Shown here one piece after another: positions 1 through 6,229 of a stretch of DNA of 27,576 bases. The notes below the pieces were generated by a model, which made no database searches, was not told the DNA's origin, and worked only from the letters and a program-made list of their open reading frames with translations. Position numbers and translations under genes: made by a program. How positions within the stretch are numbered: the first letter of the stretch is position 1; the number at the start of each line of letters is the position of its first letter. This DNA comes from JAFGSI01 sp041287425 (GTDB taxonomy: Bacteria > Chloroflexota > Anaerolineae > Anaerolineales > Villigracilaceae), in NCBI GenBank assembly GCA_041287425.1, contig JBEULG010000029.1:1-27576 (forward strand). Direction: 5' to 3'.

Positions 1-512
1 GGGGTGGGGGTCGGGCGGGGGATGAGCAGGGTTTGCCCGACGCGCAGGTCGGTACAGGAGAGCGAGAGGTTGTTCTCCTGGATGATGACGTTGGCCGAAA
101 CATCGAAGAAAGCCGCAATCGAATAGCAGGTATCTCCGGCCCGAACCTGATACTCAATCGGCGGCAGAGGCGTGGGGGTGGGCGTGTCGGTCGGCAGGAG
201 GGTGGGGGTGAAGGTCAGGGTGATGGTCGGCGTCTCGGTTGGGGTGGGCTCAGGGGCGGCTGGCTCGGCTCCGCCGCGCAGAATCAGGAACATCACCAGC
301 GCTACGATGATCAGGAACAGGGCCAGAAAGCCCAGCGCGGCCGGCAGGCTGAGACGGATTTCGGGCATCTGCGTTCCCTGCAGGGGCTTCTGGGATTTCG
401 GTTTGGCCTCGGCGGAAAATTCGCTGCCACAGACCACACAGCGGGTAGCGTTTTCGGCAACCCGCGTGCCGCAGGTGGGGCAGAGTTTGGTTGAGGAAGT
501 TTCTGGACTCAT
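1..512 (-). CDS. Zinc-ribbon, single-pass membrane protein with LysM domain (partial, C-terminus beyond left edge)
   Basis: Read from an ATG at 512 leftwards, the frame stays open to base 1, so the C-terminus is missing. Residues 11-28 hold two CxxC pairs (C11/C14 and C25/C28), a zinc-ribbon as seen in small 'zinc_ribbon_2' modules. A hydrophobic helix follows at about 57-78, then a Pro/Thr-rich linker at about 82-118. A LysM domain lies at about 120-165 (YQVRAGDTCYSIA ... NNLS ... LRVGQTLLIP), followed by another PTPTP stretch at the edge. The expected topology is a cytoplasmic zinc ribbon and an external LysM that binds glycan such as peptidoglycan. The true role is unknown. A TATAAT box lies 10 nt before the start codon and no Shine-Dalgarno sequence is visible, so the mRNA may be nearly leaderless. 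Confidence 0.82.
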   Translation of the reverse strand, partial: MSPETSSTKLCPTCGTRVAENATRCVVCGSEFSAEAKPKSQKPLQGTQMPEIRLSLPAALGFLALFLIIVALVMFLILRGGAEPAAPEPTPTETPTITLTFTPTLLPTDTPTPTPLPPIEYQVRAGDTCYSIAAFFDVSANVIIQENNLSLSCTDLRVGQTLLIPRPTPT

Positions 513-522
513 ACGGGAGGCG

Positions 523-528
523 ATTATA
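523..528 (-). promoter_or_regulatory. -10 box (TATAAT) of the LysM gene
   Basis: A perfect TATAAT on the minus strand ends 10 nt before the ATG at 512. No convincing -35 hexamer is seen at 16-18 nt. With the usual 6-7 nt discriminator the transcript would start about 3 nt before the ATG, leaving no room for a ribosome binding site. Confidence 0.6.
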
Positions 529-624
529 CCATGAGGAGCAAAACAAAATATAAAGTCTTAATTGCGCGTAACCAACGCGCCTTTTTGTTTCCTGTCAGCA
601 CAGATTTCATCCTCAACCCTCGGT

Positions 625-630
625 TATAAT
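625..630 (+). promoter_or_regulatory. -10 box (TATAAT) of the E1/E2-like operon
   Basis: A perfect TATAAT is followed by 9 nt and then the ATG at 640. The -35 region is not clear. The geometry implies a 2-3 nt leader. It also argues for the start at 640 over the upstream in-frame start at 562, because 562 would lie ahead of the promoter. Confidence 0.62.
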
Positions 631-639
631 GTCCCCGTC

Positions 640-1557
640 ATGGACGAAAACCACGCACTCTATAAGACCATGCTGCTCATCCGCCGCTTCGAGGAGCGCA
701 TCCTGGCCGAATTCTCGACCGGCAAACTGGTCGGCACCACCCACACCTACATCGGGCAGGAGGCCGACGCGGCGGGCATCTTCTCCGCCGCCGACCCCGA
801 CGACGTGGTCTTCAGCAATCACCGCTGTCATGGCCACTTCCTGGCCTACGGCGGCGACCCCTACCGCCTGGCCGCCGAACTGATGGGCAAGGTCACCGGC
901 CTGGTGGGCGGGCGCGGCGGCAGCCAGCACATCCAGTGGCGCAACTTCTACTCCAACGGCATCCAGGGCGGGATTGTGCCGGTCGCAGCCGGCATGGCGC
1001 TGGCCGAAAAGGAAAAACAAACCGGCCAGGTCGTGCTCGTCTTCATCGGCGATGGGACGCTCGGCGAAGGCGCCCTCTACGAGAGCCTCAACCTGGCCGC
1101 CTTGTGGCGCCTGCCGCTGCTGGTCGTCCTGGAGAACAACCGCTACGCCCAGACCACGCCGGTCGAACTGGCCGTCGCCGGCTCGATGGCCGGACGTTTT
1201 GCTGCCTTCGGCATCCCGACCTGGGAGCGTGAGACCAGCGACGTGCTGGAAGTGCGCGCCCTGGCGGGGGAGGCCCTCGCCCACGTCCGCTCCGGCGCGG
1301 GACCTGCGGCCCTGATTCTGCACACCCACCGCTTCATGGCCCACAGCAAGGGCGACGACACCCGTCCGCCCGAAGAACTGGCGCGCCTCCGGCAGTTCGA
1401 CCCGCTGACGATTCACGCCGCCCGCCTTTCCCCCGCCGAACGCGACGCCGCCGAGGCCGAAGTGACCGCCGTCCTCACCGACGCCTTCTCCCGCGCCGCC
1501 TCCGACCCCTTCCCCTCACTGAACACCGACGACCAACGACTGACGACTAACGACTGA
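640..1557 (+). CDS. 2-oxoacid dehydrogenase E1 component, alpha subunit (thiamine diphosphate-dependent)
   Basis: The protein has 305 residues and matches the E1-alpha fold of pyruvate, acetoin and branched-chain 2-oxoacid dehydrogenases. It opens with the family-typical YKTMLLIRRFEERI, then SNHRCHGH (about 59-66) and GGRGGSQH (about 90-97). The thiamine diphosphate motif runs from GDG (137-139) to NN (166-167). E1 decarboxylates a 2-oxoacid and reductively acylates a lipoyl group on E2. Size and motifs are closest to the short acetoin/pyruvate type, but the substrate cannot be read from sequence. The C-terminal residues DDQRLTTND are encoded by 7-bp repeats and look like a non-conserved tail. 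The beta-subunit gene starts 6 nt after the stop. I chose the start at 640 because of the TATAAT box just ahead of it and the fit to family N-termini. Confidence 0.93.
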   Translation: MDENHALYKTMLLIRRFEERILAEFSTGKLVGTTHTYIGQEADAAGIFSAADPDDVVFSNHRCHGHFLAYGGDPYRLAAELMGKVTGLVGGRGGSQHIQWRNFYSNGIQGGIVPVAAGMALAEKEKQTGQVVLVFIGDGTLGEGALYESLNLAALWRLPLLVVLENNRYAQTTPVELAVAGSMAGRFAAFGIPTWERETSDVLEVRALAGEALAHVRSGAGPAALILHTHRFMAHSKGDDTRPPEELARLRQFDPLTIHAARLSPAERDAAEAEVTAVLTDAFSRAASDPFPSLNTDDQRLTTND

Positions 1558-1563
1558 CGACCG
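1529..1563 (+). repeat. Five tandem 7-bp repeats across the E1-alpha/E1-beta junction
   Basis: Units are ACGACCA, ACGACTG, ACGACTA, ACGACTG and ACGACCG, running without gaps up to the ATG of the beta subunit at 1564. They encode the last residues and the stop codon of E1-alpha and fill the place where a ribosome binding site would be. Confidence 0.85.
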
Positions 1564-2574
1564 ATGCCCACCGTCCTCGACTCCCTCAACTCCGCCCTCC
1601 ATCACGCGATGGAAAGCGACTCGCGCGTCTACATCCTCGGCGAGGACATCCTCGACCCCTACGGCGGCGCCTTCAAGGTCACGCGCGGCCTCTCGACCCG
1701 CTTCCCCGGCCGCGTCCTGACCACGCCCATCTCCGAGGCGGCCATCCTCGGCGCGGCGACCGGCATGGCACTGCGCGGCCTGCGTCCGGTGGCCGAAATC
1801 ATGTTCGGCGACTTCGTCACCCTCATCGCCGACCAGATGGTCAACCACGCCGCCAAGTTCCGCTGGATGTACAACGACCAGGTGCGCGTCCCGCTTGTCG
1901 TCCGCGCCCCGATGGGCGGGCGGCGCGGCTACGGCCCGACGCATTCGCAATCGCTGGAAAAGATGTTCCTCGGCGTGCCGGGGCTGAAAGTCGTCGCTCC
2001 GAGCGCTCTCGGCGACCCCGGCGGCTTGCTCCTCGCCGCCATTGCCGAGGACGACCCGGTGCTGTTCGTCGAACACAAACTGCTCTACACCCGTCCGCTG
2101 CTGGAGGCCGGTCAGGGTGACCTGGCCGATTTCACCCTGGAGACGGGCGGCGAGCCGTTCCCCTGCTTCGTCCTGCGTCCGCCTGCCCCGCCGCATCTGA
2201 CGATTGCGACCTACGGCTACAACTTCGAACTGGCCCGCGCCGCGGCGCTGGAACTGATGATGGAACACGAAATCTTCGCCGAGATGGTCGTCTTCTCGCA
2301 ACTCAGCCCCTTCGACCTGCCCCCCCTCTTCGATTCGCTCGTCCGCACCCGCCGCCTGCTCACCCTCGAGGAGGGGACGCTCACCCTCGGCTGGGGTGCG
2401 GAAGTGCTTGCCCGTGCGGCTGAAGGTAGCGCAGACCGTAGCGCAAACTTTAGTTTGCGCGCTGCCCGGCGCGTAGCGGCGCGTGACCTGCCGATTGCCA
2501 ACTCCCGCCCTCTCGAAGACGCCATCCTCCCGCAGGTGCAGGAGGTCGTCGCCGCGGCGCTATCGCTTCTTTAG
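1564..2574 (+). CDS. 2-oxoacid dehydrogenase E1 component, beta subunit
   Basis: A 336-residue E1-beta protein that should form the alpha2beta2 heterotetramer with the preceding gene product. Visible family motifs are VYILGEDI (about 22-29), then PISEAAILGAATGMALRGLRP with the Glu that normally activates thiamine diphosphate, and MFGDF followed by APMGGRRGYGPTHSQS and LEEGTLTLGWGAEV. The C-terminal transketolase domain reads through SRPLEDAILPQ. There is no Shine-Dalgarno sequence. The ATG sits 6 nt after the alpha stop, so translational coupling is likely. An odd segment (about residues 288-305) is encoded around a perfect 9-bp-arm palindrome at 2441-2460 and looks like a small in-frame insertion. 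Function is secure at family level; the 2-oxoacid substrate is not known. Confidence 0.93.
   Translation: MPTVLDSLNSALHHAMESDSRVYILGEDILDPYGGAFKVTRGLSTRFPGRVLTTPISEAAILGAATGMALRGLRPVAEIMFGDFVTLIADQMVNHAAKFRWMYNDQVRVPLVVRAPMGGRRGYGPTHSQSLEKMFLGVPGLKVVAPSALGDPGGLLLAAIAEDDPVLFVEHKLLYTRPLLEAGQGDLADFTLETGGEPFPCFVLRPPAPPHLTIATYGYNFELARAAALELMMEHEIFAEMVVFSQLSPFDLPPLFDSLVRTRRLLTLEEGTLTLGWGAEVLARAAEGSADRSANFSLRAARRVAARDLPIANSRPLEDAILPQVQEVVAAALSLL
2441..2460. repeat. Short palindrome inside the E1-beta coding region
   Basis: Arms GCGCAAACT and AGTTTGCGC are perfect inverted repeats (9 bp) with a TT loop. The reading frame stays open through it. It lies in the poorly conserved segment before the conserved RRVAARDLPI stretch, so it looks like a palindromic repeat element tolerated in frame. 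Confidence 0.75.
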
Positions 2575-2600
2575 CCACAGATTTCACAAATTTCACGAAT

Positions 2601-2704
2601 TTTTCGTGTAATTCGTGCCATTCGATGCAAAACCCTTTTTCGTGCAATTCGCGTCCTTCGAGCCAAACCCTTTTCGTCTAATTCGTGTCCTTCGATGCCA
2701 AAAT
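2601..2704 (+). repeat. Three tandem 34-35-bp degenerate repeats before the E2-like gene
   Basis: Three units begin with TTTTCGTSYAATTCG at 2601, 2637 and 2671. Each carries a CCTTCGAKGC- or CATTCGATGC-like middle, and the first two end in AAACCC. The third unit runs into the ATG at 2703. A CACGAATT/AATTCGTG inverted repeat (2594-2601 and 2610-2617) sits at the left end. The 128-bp gap between the E1-beta and E2-like genes is almost entirely this repeat and no ribosome binding site is visible. Confidence 0.8.
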
Positions 2705-3815
2705 GATTAAAACCGAAATCCTCGTCCCCCTCCTCAACGCCAACGAACCCGAAGCCCGCCTGGCGGGTGTTCACGTCCGCGACGGCCAGGCGGTGGAAAA
2801 AGGCCAGATTCTCTTCACCATCGAGACCACCAAAGCCGCCACCGACATCGAGTCGCCGGAGGCCGGCTTTGTCCGTCTGCTGGCCAGCGAAGGCGACGCC
2901 CTCCCCGTCGGCGCGAAACTGGCCGTCATCACCGAGACCGCCGACGAACCGTTGCCCCAGCCTGCCGACCTTCATCCATCATCTCTCATCTCTCATCCTT
3001 CTGCGCTTCGCATCACCAAACCGGCGCGGGCGCTGGCCGAAGCCCTCGGCGTGGACCTGGCCTCCCTGCCGACCGACCGCCTGGTGACCGAAGAAGTCGT
3101 CCGCCAGATGGCGGGCGCGGCGGCGCAGATTTCCCTCCCGCCTGCCGAAAAGCCCTACCTGCTCCTCTACGGCGCGGGCGGACACGCCAAATCGGTCATG
3201 GAAATCGTCCGTCAGAGCGGCGAATACGCCATCGCCGGTATCCTGGACGACAACCCCGCCCTGACCGGTAAACAGGTGCTGGGCATCCCCGTCCTGGGGA
3301 CGCGGGCGCTTCTGCCGGCCATGGCCGCGCAGGGCGTGACCCTGGCCGCCAACGGCGTGGGCGGCATCCTCGACATCAACGTGCGCGTCAAAGTCTTCGG
3401 CCTGCTCGAAGCGGCAGGCTTCTCCTTCCCGGCCCTGATTCATCCCCGCGCCACCCTTGAGCCGAGCGCAAAAGTGGGGGAGGGCGTGCAGGTCTTCGCC
3501 AACGCCTACGTGGGCGCGGAGGCCGAACTACGGCCGCGCTGCATGGTCAACACCGGCGCGGTCGTCTCGCACGATTGCGTCATCGGCGAATACACCCACA
3601 TCGCCCCCGGCGCGCTCCTGGCGGGCCACGTCCACGTCGGCGAGCGGACGCTGGTGGGCATGGGCGTCACCACCGCCGTCGGCGTGCGCATCGGCAGCCG
3701 CGTGCGCGTCGGCAACGGGGCGATTCTCCTCGCCAATGTGCCGGACGGGCTGGTAGTTCAGGCCGGAAGATTCTGGACGGGACGGCTGGAGGAGCGCCCT
3801 AGCGGCGGTCGATGA
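2703..3815 (+). CDS. Lipoyl domain / E3-binding-like domain / PglD-NeuD-type acyltransferase fusion (E2-like)
   Basis: The 370-residue protein has three parts. Residues 1-80 are a lipoyl (biotinyl-like) domain with ETTKA, where K44 is the expected lipoylation site (canonical ETDKA), and SPEAGFV after it. Residues 104-136 resemble the peripheral subunit-binding domain of E2 proteins (ITKPARALAEALGVDL...TEEVV) but lack the GTG-GRI loop. Residues 151-360 are a PglD/NeuD-type sugar acyltransferase: a Rossmann-like start (LLLYGAGGHAKSV), then a left-handed beta helix with NTGAVVSHDCVIG, where H290 matches the catalytic base of PglD. The usual E2 catalytic domain (HxxxDG) is absent. With the adjacent E1 genes it probably accepts an acyl group on lipoyl-K44 and passes it to an amino-sugar or similar acceptor. 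The acceptor is unknown. The ATG at 2703 is preferred over a GTG at 2685. The 3' end overlaps the convergent next gene by 17 bp. Confidence 0.85.
   Translation: MIKTEILVPLLNANEPEARLAGVHVRDGQAVEKGQILFTIETTKAATDIESPEAGFVRLLASEGDALPVGAKLAVITETADEPLPQPADLHPSSLISHPSALRITKPARALAEALGVDLASLPTDRLVTEEVVRQMAGAAAQISLPPAEKPYLLLYGAGGHAKSVMEIVRQSGEYAIAGILDDNPALTGKQVLGIPVLGTRALLPAMAAQGVTLAANGVGGILDINVRVKVFGLLEAAGFSFPALIHPRATLEPSAKVGEGVQVFANAYVGAEAELRPRCMVNTGAVVSHDCVIGEYTHIAPGALLAGHVHVGERTLVGMGVTTAVGVRIGSRVRVGNGAILLANVPDGLVVQAGRFWTGRLEERPSGGR
2973..3000 (+). repeat. Heptamer repeats encoding the interdomain linker of the E2-like protein
   Basis: Four consecutive 7-bp units, CATCCAT, CATCTCT, CATCTCT and CATCCTT, encode the Ser/His/Leu-rich linker between the lipoyl domain and the subunit-binding-like domain. 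Confidence 0.75.
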
Positions 3816-6210
3816 TGGCTTCCTGGCAGGCAGCGTCGCAGCCGGACAGGCGGGCGGCGAACGCAGGCCGCGTTGCCGGGTCGCCAACTACCAGCGGCAT
3901 GAAAGGCACGTTGCTGATGTAGTATTCCAGATAGGGATACAAATCGCGCAGGAGGGGGGTTTCGGCCTCGTCGCGGCGGATTTGGTCTTGGTCTCGAATA
4001 AAGCCTTGCAAAATGGTTGTCGGGACGAAATAGTCGTAAATCGAAGCGGGGGAGCGCTCCGGATTTGAAATCAGAAATCGCTCGGCGGTGAAGTTCATGT
4101 AATCGAGGTCGTACACCAGCGGCTGGCTGCTGGCGATCGAATAATCTCCATATTGGTCCACGTATGGAAAAGCGGCGGCGAGTGTGGCGGGGATGATGTG
4201 GTACTCATCGTGCCAAGCGCAGAAGACGCCGCCAGGGGTGAGATGCTCGCGGTAGAGAGTCAGCGCTTCGAGCGAGTAGAGGTTGTTGTGTCCGGCGGTG
4301 TAGTTTCGCAAAGGATCGATGATAATCAGATCGAAGCGCGCCTCGGGATGGGCGTAGAGGTAGCGCCGGCCGTCGTCGGCCACGGAGTCCAGGCGCGGGT
4401 CGGATAGTGTGATCTGCGTCAGGGGGGTGGATTCGGCCAGGAAGGGAATCAGGTCGGGGATGAGTTCGACAAGGGTGATTTGCTCGACGCCGGGCAAAAG
4501 AGTCGCGAAATAGGCGGTGTGTCCGCCTCCGTAGCCGATGACCAGGATGCGGTCGGGATGGCTGGCGGCGGCGCAGTTCAAGGCTTGCGCTTCCCAGTAA
4601 CCTGGCGAGGGGTAGCGGCTGTTGATTTCGCCCCCGATCCACAGGGTGCGATCTTCGGCGCCGCGATATGTCAGCGCCAGGACGGTCTCGGCCGTTTCGT
4701 GGATGACGGCGCGTTCGCCGGTGCCGCTTTCGTACAAGCGGGTGTAGAACAGGCCTCGGCCGGGGAGCAGCAGCAGGAGGGCGAGCAGGGAGGCCAGGAA
4801 CGGCCACCAGCCTCTTTCGAGGCGGAACTGGCGCCGATTCAGCCAACCCAGGAGCGGGAAAATCAGGCTGGCGGCTATCAGCGTTTTGAGCGTCCATTCA
4901 GAGCCAATGCCGGGCAGCAGGATGAAACTGATGACCAGCGAACCCAGCACCGAGCCGAGGATGTTGGCCAGATGGATTTCGCCCACCCGCCGACCGGCGA
5001 CCTGCGGGCTTTCGATGGCCAGGCGGTCGAGGACCGGCAGTCCGCCGCCCATCAGGAGGCTGGCGGGCAGAATCAGGAGCAGGAAGGGCGGCAGGTAAGC
5101 CAGCAGCGAGTAGAACAGCGCCCGCCGCGAAAAGACGAAGCCCCCTTCCGGCGCGACCATCGGCGTGACCGGCTGCTGGAAATGGGTGAAATTTTCGCTC
5201 AGCCAGGCTTGGATGGCGGCGAGATTCAGGGCGTGGTAGAGGGCCAGGAAACACAATCCTGCCGTCAGGCCGACTGCCAGTTCGAGTCGGATGAACAAGC
5301 CGGCCGGGTCGTCTGTCTGGTCGGCGCGCCGGCCCCACAGGTAACCGCCCACCGCCAGGCCGAACAGGAACACCGCCAGCACCGTCGGGAAACTGTAAAC
5401 GGTGCTTTTGTTGGTGATGTGCAGGACGCGAATCCAGAGCATTTCGTATCCCAGGCCGAGGAAGCCGGTCAGGAACGAGGCGAGCAGCAGGCTGCGGTAG
5501 CCCCAGGGAGCCTGTCGGCGCGGGACGGTCTTTTCCTTCTCGCTGGGGAAGACGGCGGCGCGGGAGAGCGCCCGCCAGCGGTCGAACAGGATGGCCAACA
5601 GGCCGATGCCGGCGTTGGCGTAGAAGGCGTAGCGGATGGCGCCGTCCAGCCCGCTGTGCCCAATCAGCAGGTAGCCTGCCAGGGCCGAACCCGCCGCCGC
5701 GCCCAGGGTGTTGATGCCGTACAACAGACCGACCACCTGCCCCGAGACGTCCACCCGCTCGATGAAGGCCTGGGAGAGCAGCGGGAGGGTCATGCCCATC
5801 AAGAAGGTGGGAATCAGCAGGAGGGCGAAACTGAGCAGAAAGACCAGCCAGTAGGGGCTGCCGGCGGTAGCCTGACCGACCCAGGTGAACAGGGACGGGC
5901 TGACCACGCCGAACAGCCCGATGCCGATCTCGACCGCTCCGTAGACGAACAACAGGAATTTGACCCGCCGGGCGACCCGCCCGCCGAAGAGTGACCCCAG
6001 TCCCAGGCCGGCCATGTAGGCCGAGACAATCAGCGTGATGGCCACCATGGTGACGCCGAAATAGAGTTCCAGGAGACGCTCCCAGACGATTTCGTAAATC
6101 AGGCCGGCTGTGCCGGAGACCAGGAACAGGGCGGCGAAGAGGAACAATTTGAAGCGCGCCAGCCCGGCGCGGGCTGGTTTCTTTGAGAAGGTGGCCTTCG
6201 TCTTTGACAT
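3799..6210 (-). CDS. Multi-pass membrane protein fused to spermidine-synthase-like methyltransferase fold
   Basis: The 803-residue protein has an N-terminal half of about a dozen hydrophobic helices (from about residue 20 to 490), arranged like the MFS-type part of 'fused spermidine synthase/transporter' proteins. A C-terminal SpeE-like Rossmann domain follows from about residue 500. The nucleotide-binding turn is VIGYGGGHTAYF (about 555), followed by TLVELIPDLI, DDGRRYL and FDLIIIDPLRNYTAGHNNLYS. In true aminopropyltransferases the glycine loop is GGGDG and the active site holds DSSDP-type residues. Here these are GGGHT and DPLRN, so spermidine synthesis is doubtful and the substrate is unknown. 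It starts 19 nt after the leucyl aminopeptidase stop, without a Shine-Dalgarno sequence, so the two are probably cotranscribed. The 3' end overlaps the E2-like gene tail-to-tail. Confidence 0.85.
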   Translation of the reverse strand: MSKTKATFSKKPARAGLARFKLFLFAALFLVSGTAGLIYEIVWERLLELYFGVTMVAITLIVSAYMAGLGLGSLFGGRVARRVKFLLFVYGAVEIGIGLFGVVSPSLFTWVGQATAGSPYWLVFLLSFALLLIPTFLMGMTLPLLSQAFIERVDVSGQVVGLLYGINTLGAAAGSALAGYLLIGHSGLDGAIRYAFYANAGIGLLAILFDRWRALSRAAVFPSEKEKTVPRRQAPWGYRSLLLASFLTGFLGLGYEMLWIRVLHITNKSTVYSFPTVLAVFLFGLAVGGYLWGRRADQTDDPAGLFIRLELAVGLTAGLCFLALYHALNLAAIQAWLSENFTHFQQPVTPMVAPEGGFVFSRRALFYSLLAYLPPFLLLILPASLLMGGGLPVLDRLAIESPQVAGRRVGEIHLANILGSVLGSLVISFILLPGIGSEWTLKTLIAASLIFPLLGWLNRRQFRLERGWWPFLASLLALLLLLPGRGLFYTRLYESGTGERAVIHETAETVLALTYRGAEDRTLWIGGEINSRYPSPGYWEAQALNCAAASHPDRILVIGYGGGHTAYFATLLPGVEQITLVELIPDLIPFLAESTPLTQITLSDPRLDSVADDGRRYLYAHPEARFDLIIIDPLRNYTAGHNNLYSLEALTLYREHLTPGGVFCAWHDEYHIIPATLAAAFPYVDQYGDYSIASSQPLVYDLDYMNFTAERFLISNPERSPASIYDYFVPTTILQGFIRDQDQIRRDEAETPLLRDLYPYLEYYISNVPFMPLVVGDPATRPAFAARLSGCDAACQEAIIDRR

Positions 6211-6229
6211 GGGTGCGGTGGGCGGGCGC

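Noticed and set aside
562..639. N-terminal extension of E1-alpha starting at 562.
   Set aside because: It would start ahead of the TATAAT box at 625-630, and the extra residues do not match E1-alpha N-termini.
1529..3000. CRISPR array based on the repeated units in the E1/E2-like operon.
   Set aside because: The repeats are adjacent without spacers and no cas genes are present.
4480..5994. Long plus-strand frame opposite the SpeE-like gene (and similar frames at 6110-7744 and 22425-24143).
   Set aside because: These are Gly/Gln/Asp-rich antisense shadows of real genes in GC-rich DNA, with no recognisable domain and no start signals.
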